A stretch of 64,000 bases of DNA. Origin: Thalassovita aquimarina. Its GTDB lineage: Bacteria; Pseudomonadota; Alphaproteobacteria; Rhodobacterales; Rhodobacteraceae. The DNA is taken from assembly GCF_018219815.1 (NCBI RefSeq), contig NZ_JADMKU010000005.1, positions 186,001-250,000 of the forward strand, written 5' to 3'. Shown here in pieces: positions 1-8,217 of this stretch (its first letter is position 1; the number at the start of each line of letters is the position of its first letter). Under the pieces are notes generated by a model, which made no database searches, was not told where the DNA came from, and worked only from the letters and a program-made list of their open reading frames with translations. A program made the translations under genes and the position numbers.

Positions 1-311
1 GTCGCAGTCGCCAGCAGCAGCAGGGAAATGGAAATCGCCGGGAAAAAGGCCAGCCGCACCGGATGCTTCCATTCCGCCACCACCGCCTGCGGATATTGCA
101 GCGCCTTGGCGACATAGCCCATGGCGATCAGCAACGCGATGAACATGGTCGCGCCATAGGCGACGGTCGAGACAGTGCCGCCAAGACCGAAAGCCAGTTC
201 CGCCGCGTGCAGCGCCAGCGTCAGCCCCGCCATGCCCATGACGATGGCAAAAAAGGTCACCGGGTAATGTTCCAGCCGGTTACCGCCTTGTTCCTGCAGG
301 GGGTTGGTCAT
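1..311 (-). CDS. SLAC1/TehA-type anion channel family protein, C-terminal part missing
   Basis: The first 103 codons of a multi-pass membrane protein; the rest lies beyond the left edge. The N-terminus is short and polar, then carries RLEHYPVTFFAIVMGMAGL, which resembles the first helix of the SLAC1/TehA (tellurite-resistance/dicarboxylate transporter, TDT) family. Two further hydrophobic segments follow at about residues 47-65 and 87-103. The ATG at 311 is preceded by a GGAGA ribosome-binding site. The family conducts small anions, sulfite or organic acids; the substrate cannot be told here. It stands alone, about 120 bases downstream of the acyl-CoA dehydrogenase gene, on the same strand. 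Confidence 0.75.
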   Translation of the reverse strand, partial: MTNPLQEQGGNRLEHYPVTFFAIVMGMAGLTLALHAAELAFGLGGTVSTVAYGATMFIALLIAMGYVAKALQYPQAVVAEWKHPVRLAFFPAISISLLLLATA

Positions 312-428
312 GCCCCGTCTCCTTCCCGTGTGCGCGCGAATGCATAGTGTTGCCAGCCATGCCACGCGGCGGCAAGGGACAGCCATGACTTAAATCAAGA
401 TTTTCCTTGGCATCCGGGCCCTTGGCGC

Positions 429-1988
429 TCAGGCCCCGACGATCCGGGCACTCATCAACGCGCCGACATGGTGACTGCGCTCGAGGTAGCGGGCGATCTG
501 CACTTCGGCCGCATGGCCGGCAAAGCGCGGCGCAAGGCAGCGCAGCAATAGCCATTCCGACAGCGCCATGAAATCGGCAGCCTGTTCCGCCGGGGCTTCG
601 GAACCGGCCAGCGCCGCGCGCGCCCGGGTCCACAGAGCGACCTCTTCGGGGGTGGCGTTGGCGGCGGCGAAAGCGGCGAACCGGTCGGCGGCAGCGGAGG
701 CGCTGCCGCCGAGCAGACGGGTGGCCAGCGTCAGCGCATGGATGCCGTTTGCGCCCTCGTAGATGCGGCAGATGCGGGCATCGCGCCAGACCTGGTCGAT
801 GCGGTATTCCTGCAGGTAGCCGTAACCGCCCAGGCACTGGATGCCCAGATCGGCGGCGCGGCTGGCGGCGTCGGTGCAGAAATGCTTGGCGATCGGGGTG
901 AGGAATTCCACCAGCGCCGGGTCGTCGCCCTTTTCCAGTTCGACCACCGCGAGGTGGCAGATCGCCCGGCCCAGCAGCGACAGCGCCCGCATCTCCGCCA
1001 GCATGTTGCGCACGTCGGGGTGCTGATCCAGCGTCACCGGCTGACCGTCGGGCCCGCGCCCCTGCTGCCGTGCGGCGCAATAGGCGGCCGCGATGTCATG
1101 GGCGCGGCTGGCATGCGCCACGCCCTGCAGCGCCACGTCGATGCGGGCGTGGTTCATCATGGTGAACATCGCCCTGAGCCCGGCGCCTTCTTCTCCGATC
1201 AGTTCGGCCCGTGCGCCGTCGAAGGCCATCTGGCAGGTGGGCGAGGCATGCAGCCCCATCTTTTCCTCGATCCGGGTCACGGTGATGGCGTTGCGCGCAC
1301 CGTCAGGCAGATGCGAGAGACAAGCGAACAGCGACAATCCCTTCACGCCGCTGCCCGTCTCGCCGGTACGGGCCAGCACCAGGTGGAAAATGCCTTCGCT
1401 CAGGTCCTGATCACCGCCCGAGATGAAGATCTTTTCGCCGCTGATCGCCCAGCCGTCGCCATCCCTTACCGCGCGGGTGCGCACCCGGCTCAGGTCCGAT
1501 CCGGCGCCGGGTTCGGTCAGGCACATGGTCGACAGCCAATCGCCCGAAGCCAGTTTCGGGATGTAGGCCGCTTTCTGTGCCTCGTCGCCGTATTCCAGCA
1601 GCACCCGCACCGCGCCGGGCACCAGCCCGGTCACCATCTGCAGCGCATGGTTGGCGCCGGTGAAAATCTCCGATGAGCAGGCCAGCGCAATGCCGCCCAT
1701 CCCCTGCCCGCCGAATTCCTCCGGCACGGTCAGCGACGGCCAGCCCTGGTCTGCATAGCTCTGGTACAGTTCCCGAAACCCGTCCGGCATCGCCACCCGG
1801 CCGTCTTCCAGCCGGCATCCCTGCCTGTCGCCCACTTCATCCGTGGGGGCGATTTCGCTTTCGGCAAAGCTGGCGAAATGCTGGGTGATTTCGCGGATAA
1901 GGTCGCCATCCCAATCGGGCAGGGCATCGGCGCCGACCTTTTCGAGCGTGAACAGGATGTCGTCGACAGGGGCTGCGAAGGGTTTCAT
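429..1988 (-). CDS. Acyl-CoA dehydrogenase family protein
   Basis: A 519-residue FAD-dependent acyl-CoA dehydrogenase that should form a 2,3-double bond in an acyl-CoA and pass electrons to ETF. Visible marks are CLTEPGAGSDLS (FAD/substrate loop, about residues 156-167), a helical C-terminal half, and IYEGANGIHAL, which carries the usual catalytic-base glutamate. It is longer than short-chain enzymes (about 380 residues) and closer to the long DmdC-like subgroup used for aryl- and methylthio-acyl-CoAs. It is the last gene of the minus-strand operon with the amidohydrolase, CoA ligase, MarR and enoyl-CoA hydratase, so an aromatic acyl-CoA such as a dihydro-hydroxycinnamoyl-CoA is a reasonable substrate (inference). 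Confidence 0.9.
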   Translation of the reverse strand: MKPFAAPVDDILFTLEKVGADALPDWDGDLIREITQHFASFAESEIAPTDEVGDRQGCRLEDGRVAMPDGFRELYQSYADQGWPSLTVPEEFGGQGMGGIALACSSEIFTGANHALQMVTGLVPGAVRVLLEYGDEAQKAAYIPKLASGDWLSTMCLTEPGAGSDLSRVRTRAVRDGDGWAISGEKIFISGGDQDLSEGIFHLVLARTGETGSGVKGLSLFACLSHLPDGARNAITVTRIEEKMGLHASPTCQMAFDGARAELIGEEGAGLRAMFTMMNHARIDVALQGVAHASRAHDIAAAYCAARQQGRGPDGQPVTLDQHPDVRNMLAEMRALSLLGRAICHLAVVELEKGDDPALVEFLTPIAKHFCTDAASRAADLGIQCLGGYGYLQEYRIDQVWRDARICRIYEGANGIHALTLATRLLGGSASAAADRFAAFAAANATPEEVALWTRARAALAGSEAPAEQAADFMALSEWLLLRCLAPRFAGHAAEVQIARYLERSHHVGALMSARIVGA

Positions 1989-2073
1989 CTCGGGATCCTT
2001 ACAGGCAAAGCGTTACCGGGCCGCCCCCGGAAGGGAGCGGCGACATGTCGTTTCCGGGAAAACCGGGCGCGGG

Positions 2074-2946
2074 TTACATCAGGCCCAGCAGGCGCGCGGC
2101 GTTGTTCTTGATGATGTCGGGGCGCAGTTCGTCCTTGATCTTGATCTTCTCGAAATCAGACAGCCAGCGTTCCGGGGTGATCATCGGCCAGTCCGACCCG
2201 AACAGCACCTTCTTGCGCAGGATCGAATTGCAGTAACGCACCAGAATTTCGGGGAAATACTTGGGCGACCAGCCGGACAGGTCGATGTAGACGTTGGGCT
2301 TGTGCTGCGCGACCGAAAGCGCTTCCTCCTGCCAGGGGAAGGACGGGTGCGCCATGATGATTTTCAGGTCGGGGAAATCCACCGCCACGTCATCGAGATA
2401 CATCGGGTTGGAATATTTCAGCCGCATCCCGTTGCCGCCCGGCATCCCCGATCCGACCCCGGTCTGACCGGTGTGGAACAGCGCGATCGCGCCTTCTTCT
2501 TCCAGCACGTTGTAGAACTCATAGGCCATCCGGTCGTTCGGGTAGAAACCCTGGAAGGTCGGGTGGAACTTGAACCCCTTGATGCCGAAATCGCGGATCA
2601 GACGGCGCGCCTCGCGTACAGCCATCTTGCCCTTCCACGGGTCGATCGAGGCGAACGGGATCAGCACGTCGTCGTTTTCGGCGGCAAGTTCGGCGACTTC
2701 TTCGTTCTTGTAGCGGCGGTAGCCGGTTTCGCGTTCCGCATCGACCGGGAAGATCACCGCGGCGATGTTCTGTTCGCGGTAATGCGCGGCGGTTTGCGGA
2801 ATGGTCGGCGGATGGGTCCACGGCGCGCCGAAATAGTTCGCCATGGTGCTTTGCAATTCGTCATAGCCGTCATCGGCGTGGCAGCCGCAGGGTTCCTCGG
2901 CATGGGTGTGGATGTCGATGGCACGGACCTTGGAGATGTCGACCAT
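2074..2946 (-). CDS. Amidohydrolase family 2 protein, candidate aryl beta-ketoacyl-CoA hydrolase
   Basis: A 290-residue TIM-barrel metal hydrolase. The metal-binding IDIHTHAEE motif lies near the N-terminus (about residues 11-19), FHTGQTG and IMAHPSFPW supply further histidines, and LFGSDWPMITPERW near the C-terminus carries the late aspartate. In Rhodococcus jostii the amidohydrolase CouO cleaves 4-hydroxyphenyl-beta-ketoacyl-CoA in hydroxycinnamate catabolism. Its position directly after a feruloyl-CoA-synthetase-like gene makes a CouO-like role plausible, though family 2 also holds decarboxylases acting on aromatic acids. Start chosen at the ATG before VDISKV. The family call is firm; the substrate is inferred from context. 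Confidence 0.85.
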   Translation of the reverse strand: MVDISKVRAIDIHTHAEEPCGCHADDGYDELQSTMANYFGAPWTHPPTIPQTAAHYREQNIAAVIFPVDAERETGYRRYKNEEVAELAAENDDVLIPFASIDPWKGKMAVREARRLIRDFGIKGFKFHPTFQGFYPNDRMAYEFYNVLEEEGAIALFHTGQTGVGSGMPGGNGMRLKYSNPMYLDDVAVDFPDLKIIMAHPSFPWQEEALSVAQHKPNVYIDLSGWSPKYFPEILVRYCNSILRKKVLFGSDWPMITPERWLSDFEKIKIKDELRPDIIKNNAARLLGLM

Positions 2947-3029
2947 TTAGCTGTCCTTTCAAGCGGTTGCGCCCTTGGCGTCATCGGGACGCCTCGGGCG
3001 GGAGTATTTCGGGAACGATGAAACGGGTG

Positions 3030-4826
3030 TCAGACCCGGATCACGTCACCGTCCTTGTCATCATAGAGTTTCTCGACCAGCGCGGCGCGGCGGGTCAGCA
3101 CCTTGCGCGTGTTCAGGTTGCCCTTGGCGGTGATTTCGTGATCCTTCAGCGACGGCGCCTCGGCGCAGATCAACGCCTTGCCGATCCGTGTCGAGGACCC
3201 GGTTGCTGTGCCCGCCAGCCGGGCCAGCCGTTCCTGCACCTCTTCGACCAGGGCGGCATCGGTGACGATATCGCCCTCGGCGCCGCCGGCGGGTTGGGCC
3301 GGGAACAGAAGAACGCCCAGGTCGGCGCGATCATGCCCGGTGATCACCAGGTCGCCTATCAGCCCCTCCAACGCGGTCATCAGCGCCGTGCGCAGGCTTG
3401 CCACCCGCACCCAGGTGCCCGAGGTCAGCTTGAAATCCTCCGAGATCCGGCCATCGAAGGTCAGCCCCCGGCCCGGATCGTTGGGATCGACGAGCTTCAC
3501 CGCATCACCGGTGATCAGGAACCCTTCGGGATCGAAGCTTTCGGCGGTCTTTTCCGGGTCCTCGAAATAGCCCGGCATCACGTTCGGCCCCTTGCAGCGC
3601 AGTTCGTAACGGCCGTCTTCGTCCGGGATCAGCTTGATGACGGCACCGGGCACCGGTACGCCGATGATGCCGGACCGGTTGACCCGTTCATGCACCAGAA
3701 GCGTCGCAGGCGCGGTTTCCGTCATGCCCCAGCTCGAGACCATCAGCGGCACAGTGCCAGTGACTTCCATCGCCATTTCACCCAGCGCGTCCCAGATTTC
3801 CTGCGGCAAGGACGCGCCGGCGTAGAAGGTGAAATCGAGATCGGTAAAGAACGCCTTGCGCAGTTCCGGATCGGCGCGCAATGCCTCGACCTGGCGGGCG
3901 AACCCCACCGGCACGTTGAAGGCCAGCGTGCCGGTATGCATCTTCATGTTTTCCAGCGATCGTGGGAACAGCGCCTCTGTCGGCTTGCCGTCATCGATGT
4001 AGATCGCGCCGCCATTGGCCAGCATCATGTTGAAATTGTGCGACCCGCCGAACACGTGATTCCACGGCAGCCAGTCGAGGATTTTCGGCGGCTTGGCGCG
4101 CAGCACAGGGAAGGCATCGGCGATCTGGGTCTGGTTCACGCACATCATGCGATGGGTGGTGATCACCCCTTTCGGGTTCGAGGTCGACCCGGAGGTGAAC
4201 AGGATCTTGGCCACCGTGTCGGGGGTCACGGCGGCATGGGTCGCGTCGACATCGGCATCGCCGCCCTTCAGCGCCTCTTCAATCGCGATCACGTCGCGCG
4301 GCGCACCGTCTGTCTTGCTGGCCAGAACATCGTAGCCGGCCAGTTCCGGCATGTTCAGCGCCTGCGCATAGCGGGCGGCATCATCGACGAACAGCAACCC
4401 GGGGCGGACCTTCTCTGCGATGTGGAGCAGCCGTTCATGCGCACCGGGGATCAGCGAATATTGTTCGGCCACCGGCACCACCGCCATGCCGACATATTGC
4501 GCCGCCAGCGCCAGCAACCCGTGATCGACCGAATTGCCCGACATCACCAGCACCGGACCCTTCTTGTCATAGCCATTGGCCAACAGCCACGCGCCGAGAT
4601 TGCGCACCGTTTCCAGCACCTGCGCATAGCTGACTTCGCGCCAACCGGCACCGTCGCGTTCGGCGATGAACACCGCGTCAGGCGTTTTGTCCGCCCATTC
4701 GTGCAACCAGTCGCCGGTCGTGTCTACCACCGCCCCCATCGGGTGCGCGGATGTCAGAACCAGCGTGCCGTCGGCACGCGTTTCGGTGATCACCTCCTGC
4801 GGTACGGTGATGCTGTCTTTGGCCAT
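3030..4826 (-). CDS. AMP-dependent CoA ligase, feruloyl-CoA synthetase type
   Basis: A 598-residue adenylate-forming enzyme that activates a carboxylic acid with ATP and CoA in the cytoplasm. The ATP/Mg loop ILFTSGSTSNPKG is at about residues 209-221, FYAGASLPQEIWD and SSWGMTETAP form the adenylate-binding core, and KGNLNTRKVLTRR near the C-terminus carries the usual catalytic lysine. Overall it reads like the feruloyl-CoA synthase (fcs) group, not fatty-acyl-CoA or benzoate ligases. It begins 12 bases after the marR stop in one operon with an enoyl-CoA hydratase, an amidohydrolase and an acyl-CoA dehydrogenase, fitting hydroxycinnamate side-chain degradation. The exact acid (ferulate, p-coumarate, caffeate) is not determined. 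Confidence 0.87.
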   Translation of the reverse strand: MAKDSITVPQEVITETRADGTLVLTSAHPMGAVVDTTGDWLHEWADKTPDAVFIAERDGAGWREVSYAQVLETVRNLGAWLLANGYDKKGPVLVMSGNSVDHGLLALAAQYVGMAVVPVAEQYSLIPGAHERLLHIAEKVRPGLLFVDDAARYAQALNMPELAGYDVLASKTDGAPRDVIAIEEALKGGDADVDATHAAVTPDTVAKILFTSGSTSNPKGVITTHRMMCVNQTQIADAFPVLRAKPPKILDWLPWNHVFGGSHNFNMMLANGGAIYIDDGKPTEALFPRSLENMKMHTGTLAFNVPVGFARQVEALRADPELRKAFFTDLDFTFYAGASLPQEIWDALGEMAMEVTGTVPLMVSSWGMTETAPATLLVHERVNRSGIIGVPVPGAVIKLIPDEDGRYELRCKGPNVMPGYFEDPEKTAESFDPEGFLITGDAVKLVDPNDPGRGLTFDGRISEDFKLTSGTWVRVASLRTALMTALEGLIGDLVITGHDRADLGVLLFPAQPAGGAEGDIVTDAALVEEVQERLARLAGTATGSSTRIGKALICAEAPSLKDHEITAKGNLNTRKVLTRRAALVEKLYDDKDGDVIRV

Positions 4827-4838
4827 GGGCTCCCCCCT

Positions 4839-5312
4839 TTAGCTTCGTGATGCGATCTTGCCCAACAACGCCAACAGCGCGGCGCGCTCCTCCCGGGTCA
4901 GATCGTGCAGAATAACCTCTTCTCGTTCGGCCAGCGCCCGCACGGCGGCGTTGCGGATTTTCATTCCCTCCAGTGTCGCGCGCAAAGCGTAGGACCGCCG
5001 GTCGGTCGGCACCCGGTGCCGCCCGATCAGCCCGGCCTGTTCCAGCGCGTCGATGATCAGCACCGTGTTGGACCGTTCCATGTTCAGCGCCGCCGCGATC
5101 TGCGACTGGGTCACGTCCGGGTGGTCGCAAATCACCACCAGCGCAGAAAAGGTGGTGATGCGCAGGCCGAATTCCTCCAACACCTGCGCCGCATCCGCCT
5201 GCAGGATATTCGTGGCGCGCTTCATGGTGTAGCCGATGATCCCGCGCAGCGAACTGTCGAGCCTGCCGGTCGCGGCCTGATCCTGTGTCGATACTTTCTT
5301 CGTCTTCACCAT
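4839..5312 (-). CDS. MarR-family regulator of the hydroxycinnamate-type operon
   Basis: A 157-residue MarR-type winged-helix repressor. The recognition-helix region is at about residues 70-95 (DVTQSQIAAALNMERSNTVL), followed by the wing motif VPTDRRSYALRAT. The open frame runs further upstream, but the ATG at 5312 sits 5 bases after the enoyl-CoA hydratase stop and gives the length usual for MarR. MarR proteins next to feruloyl- or coumaroyl-CoA ligases (CouR, HcaR, FerR types) usually respond to the hydroxycinnamoyl-CoA thioester; the same is inferred here. A likely operator is the inverted repeat before the first gene of the operon (6100-6123). Confidence 0.88.
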   Translation of the reverse strand: MVKTKKVSTQDQAATGRLDSSLRGIIGYTMKRATNILQADAAQVLEEFGLRITTFSALVVICDHPDVTQSQIAAALNMERSNTVLIIDALEQAGLIGRHRVPTDRRSYALRATLEGMKIRNAAVRALAEREEVILHDLTREERAALLALLGKIASRS

Positions 5313-5317
5313 GGCGG

Positions 5318-6088
5318 TCACCGGAAGGTCGGGTTGCGTTTTTCCAGGAAGGCCTTCAGCCCTTCCTGTGCATCCGGGCTGGTCTGGGTCAGCGCCGCGC
5401 AAAGGCTTTCGGTGAACAGCCCGTCCTGCTTCGACATGTCCTCGATCCGGGCCAGCGCGTGGATCATCACGTAATTGGACAGCGGCGCGTTGTCGGCGAT
5501 CTGCCCCGCCAGCTTCTTGGCCAGCGGCAGCGCCTCGCCCTCGCCCACCGAATGGTGGCACAGGCCCAGCATGTAGCCGTCATCGGCGCCGTATTTGCGG
5601 CCCGTCAGCATCATCTCGGTCATCCGGTCGGCACCCAGAATGCGACCGACCCGGACCGAGGCCCCGCCGCCGACATAGATGCCGCGGCGGCCTTCGGGCA
5701 GCTGGAAGATGGTCGAGGGTTCGGCGATCCGCACATGGGTCGAGGTCGCCAGTTCCAGCCCGCCGCCGATCACCGCGCCGAACATCGCCGACACCACCGG
5801 CAGCCCGCCGAACTGGATCTTGTCCATCACCGCGTGCCAGCCGCGCGAATGGCGCATCGTGCCCTCGGCGTCGCGCGACACGTGTTCGGACAGGTCCAGC
5901 CCGGAACAGTAATGGCCGTCGGTCCCGGTCAGGATCACGACCTTCACGCCCTCGGGCGGATTGGAAAAGAATCCGTCCAGCGCCGCAAGCAACGTGTCGT
6001 TCATCGCGTTGCGCTTGCCGGGGCGGTTCATGGTGACCGTCGCGACCGGACCTTCGACCTCTATCTTGATGATATCGGAATCGCTCAT
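5318..6088 (-). CDS. Enoyl-CoA hydratase/isomerase (crotonase) family protein
   Basis: A 256-residue crotonase-fold enzyme, the first gene of the minus-strand aromatic-acid operon. The oxyanion-hole segments are visible as CSGLDLSEH and FGAVIGGGLELA, and the LPEGRRGIYVGGGASVRV segment carries the glutamate region of the second active-site loop. In this setting it probably hydrates a hydroxycinnamoyl-CoA; it could also be a hydratase-lyase that releases an aromatic aldehyde, since no 3-hydroxyacyl-CoA dehydrogenase is next to it. Family certain, substrate inferred from the neighbouring CoA ligase. The ATG at 6088 follows a GGGAGTAAGAG ribosome-binding region. Confidence 0.88.
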   Translation of the reverse strand: MSDSDIIKIEVEGPVATVTMNRPGKRNAMNDTLLAALDGFFSNPPEGVKVVILTGTDGHYCSGLDLSEHVSRDAEGTMRHSRGWHAVMDKIQFGGLPVVSAMFGAVIGGGLELATSTHVRIAEPSTIFQLPEGRRGIYVGGGASVRVGRILGADRMTEMMLTGRKYGADDGYMLGLCHHSVGEGEALPLAKKLAGQIADNAPLSNYVMIHALARIEDMSKQDGLFTESLCAALTQTSPDAQEGLKAFLEKRNPTFR

Positions 6089-6099
6089 CTCTTACTCCC

Positions 6100-6123
6100 A
6101 GTTATTAGCTATAATTCATAACT
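6100..6123. promoter_or_regulatory. Candidate MarR operator before the aromatic-acid operon
   Basis: An AT-rich inverted repeat, AGTTAT-N12-ATAACT, lies 12-35 bases upstream of the enoyl-CoA hydratase start, where a MarR dimer would block transcription or translation. Palindromic AT-rich sites of this size are usual for MarR. The assignment to the regulator at 4839-5312 is inference. Confidence 0.45.
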
Positions 6124-6174
6124 ATTATTTTCTGAACAGTCCAGCCCCATATCTTCCCGGAGGCCAGGCAAAAG

Positions 6175-6199
6175 AAAACCCGGCACAAGGCCGGGTTTT
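6175..6199 (-). terminator. Rho-independent terminator of the TRAP transporter operon
   Basis: A perfect 10-bp stem AAAACCCGGC/GCCGGGTTTT with a 5-base loop lies 28 bases after the dctM stop. Read on the minus strand it ends in a T-rich run (GTTTTCTTTT), so it should stop transcription of dctPQM before the aromatic-acid operon, which then needs its own promoter. Confidence 0.85.
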
Positions 6200-6226
6200 C
6201 AAACCGTTCCGTCAATTCGCCCCGTT

Positions 6227-7549
6227 TCAGTGCAGCAAGCGCAACAGGAACAGGGTGATCCCCGGGAAGGCGATCAGCACGATCACCCGGACCACGTCGG
6301 AGGCGACGAAATACAGCACCGCCTTGTAGGTTTCGATCATCGGGGTCAGCCGGTCCATCGAGTTGATGACGAACAGGTTCATCCCCACCGGTGGCGTGAT
6401 CAGCCCGACCTCGACCACGATCAGAACGATGATGCCGAACCAGATCGCGGTTTCTTCCAGCGTCAGCCCGAAATCGAGGTTCGAAATGATCGGGAAGAAG
6501 ATCGGGATCGTCAGCAGGATCATCGACAGGCTGTCCATCACGCAGCCGAAGATCAGGTACAGTGACAGGATGATGATCAGGATGATCCACGGGCTGAAAC
6601 CAAGCCCCACCACGTAGTTCGATAGTTCCTGCGGCACCTGGCTCAGCGCCAGGAAGCCGTTATAGAACCCCGCGCCCAGCACGATGAAGAAGATCATCGC
6701 GGTCGACCGCGCGGTCGCCATGAAACTTTCGATCAGCGTCACCTTGGTCAGCCCGCCATTGGCCAGCGCGATCAATCCGGTACCCGCCGCACCGACGGCG
6801 GCGCCCTCGGTCGGGGTGAAGACACCCAGGTAGATGCCCCCGACAACGGTGACGAACACCAGCAGAACCGGCCAGACATTGGCCAGCGCCTTGAACCGCT
6901 CCGCCATCGGGATCGGTTCGCGAACGCCCGCCGCATCGGGATGCATCCGGACATAGATCGAGATGGTGATCATGTAGCCGACCGCGGCCAAGATGCCCGG
7001 AATGAAGGCGGCCAGGAACAGCTTGGCGATGTTCTGCTCGGTCAGGATCGCGTAAATCACCAGGATCACCGACGGCGGGATCAGGATGCCCAGCGTGCCG
7101 CCGGCAGCCAGCGTCGCGGTGGAAAACCCGCCCGAATAGCCGTAGCGGCGCAGTTCCGGCAATGCCACCTGGCTCATCGTGGCGGCGGTGGCCAGCGACG
7201 ATCCGCAGATCGCGCCGAACCCGGCGCAGGCGCCCACGGCCGCCATCGCCACACCGCCGCGACGGTGACCAAGGAAGCTTTCGGCGGCCTTGAACAAGGC
7301 CTGGCTCATGCCGCCAAGGGTGGCAAAATGGCCCATCAGCAGGAACATCGGCACGATCGACAGCGAATAGCTGGAAAAGGTCGAATAGGTTTCGGTCTTC
7401 AGCTTGGCCAGCGCGATGTTGGGGCTGCCAGTCAGGAAGTACAGCCCGCCCAGCCCGACAAGGAACATCGCAAGGCCGATCGGTATGCGCAGGAAGATCA
7501 GAACCAGAAGAAGCGGGAAGGACGTCAGTCCGATTTCAAGATTGCTCAA
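6227..7549 (-). CDS. dctM: TRAP transporter large membrane subunit, DctM type
   Basis: A 440-residue integral membrane protein with about 12 hydrophobic segments, the ion-coupled transport subunit of a tripartite ATP-independent periplasmic transporter. Family signatures include GFGAICGSSLATAATM in the first half, GTLGILIPPSVILVIYAI, and GLITPPVGMNLFVI near the C-terminus. Its start overlaps the dctQ stop by four bases (7546-7549), so the two are translationally coupled. DctM works with DctQ in the inner membrane and takes solute from DctP, using a Na+ gradient in characterised members. Being directly upstream of the CoA-ligase operon, it probably imports an aromatic acid (inference; TarPQM-type coumarate TRAP systems are the precedent). 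Confidence 0.95.
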   Translation of the reverse strand: MSNLEIGLTSFPLLLVLIFLRIPIGLAMFLVGLGGLYFLTGSPNIALAKLKTETYSTFSSYSLSIVPMFLLMGHFATLGGMSQALFKAAESFLGHRRGGVAMAAVGACAGFGAICGSSLATAATMSQVALPELRRYGYSGGFSTATLAAGGTLGILIPPSVILVIYAILTEQNIAKLFLAAFIPGILAAVGYMITISIYVRMHPDAAGVREPIPMAERFKALANVWPVLLVFVTVVGGIYLGVFTPTEGAAVGAAGTGLIALANGGLTKVTLIESFMATARSTAMIFFIVLGAGFYNGFLALSQVPQELSNYVVGLGFSPWIILIIILSLYLIFGCVMDSLSMILLTIPIFFPIISNLDFGLTLEETAIWFGIIVLIVVEVGLITPPVGMNLFVINSMDRLTPMIETYKAVLYFVASDVVRVIVLIAFPGITLFLLRLLH

Positions 7550-8130
7550 TGGTCTGCCCCCGAACCGGCGTGAATGATGGTCGTGTTACGGAAGAATTCC
7601 GCGATCCGCACGACGGCCATGTAGACCGATACGATCGCGGACACGATGCTGGCGACGAAGCTGATGCCATAGGCCCACCAGATCGGGAATTGCAGCAGGA
7701 AGGTGGTCTCGTTATATTTCATCTTCGACATCATGCCGTCGTAAAGCCGCCACGCGATCAGGATCAGCACCAGCGCGAACAGGATTTCCGATACCATCTG
7801 GATGAAACGGTTCGCCCGAACCGGCAGTGCCGAGGTGAAGATATCGACCGACGCATGACCCGCGGTGATCTGGCAGAGCGGAATGAAGGCGAAGATCGAA
7901 AAGGCGATCCCGGCTTCCACCAGCTCGAAATCGCCGGTGATCGGCCCCACTCCGGTATCAAGCAGCGTTTTGGTCAGTCCGCCCAGCACCGCTTCGGCGA
8001 AATCGCTGTGCAGGAGCGTGTTGATCGCCCGACCGAGAACCGACAGGCAGGTCAGGATGACCAGGAAGGTCAGCACCGCGCCCCCCAGCATCGCCATGCC
8101 CCTCGCAAGGTTGTTCATGAACCGTTGCAT
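7546..8130 (-). CDS. dctQ: TRAP transporter small membrane subunit, DctQ type
   Basis: A 194-residue inner-membrane protein with four main hydrophobic segments (about residues 10-30, 65-85, 95-120 and 145-170). Length, topology and position between dctP and dctM identify the DctQ subunit; sequence conservation in this family is low. The ATG at 8130 is chosen over the one seven codons upstream because GAGGAAAGCA precedes it. It follows dctP after a strong stem-loop and overlaps dctM by four bases. Confidence 0.9.
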   Translation of the reverse strand: MQRFMNNLARGMAMLGGAVLTFLVILTCLSVLGRAINTLLHSDFAEAVLGGLTKTLLDTGVGPITGDFELVEAGIAFSIFAFIPLCQITAGHASVDIFTSALPVRANRFIQMVSEILFALVLILIAWRLYDGMMSKMKYNETTFLLQFPIWWAYGISFVASIVSAIVSVYMAVVRIAEFFRNTTIIHAGSGADH

Positions 8131-8165
8131 TGCTTTCCTCTTTCCCCCCAAGAGGGTTTGATGAT

Positions 8166-8192
8166 GGCCGCCGCGACAGGATCGCGGCGGCC
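8166..8192 (-). other. Stem-loop between dctP and dctQ
   Basis: A perfect 11-bp inverted repeat (GGCCGCCGCGA/TCGCGGCGGCC) with a 5-base loop sits between the binding-protein gene and the membrane-subunit genes. No T-run follows on the minus strand, so it is not a classical terminator. Such hairpins commonly protect the 3' end of the binding-protein mRNA and lower membrane-subunit expression; that role is inferred. Confidence 0.6.
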
Positions 8193-8217
8193 TTTACTCG
8201 GGTAACGGACGGGTCCG

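Noticed and set aside
2967-4850. A 627-codon open frame on the plus strand opposite the CoA ligase
   Set aside because: It is antisense to a protein with complete AMP-binding motifs, and its own translation shows no domain.
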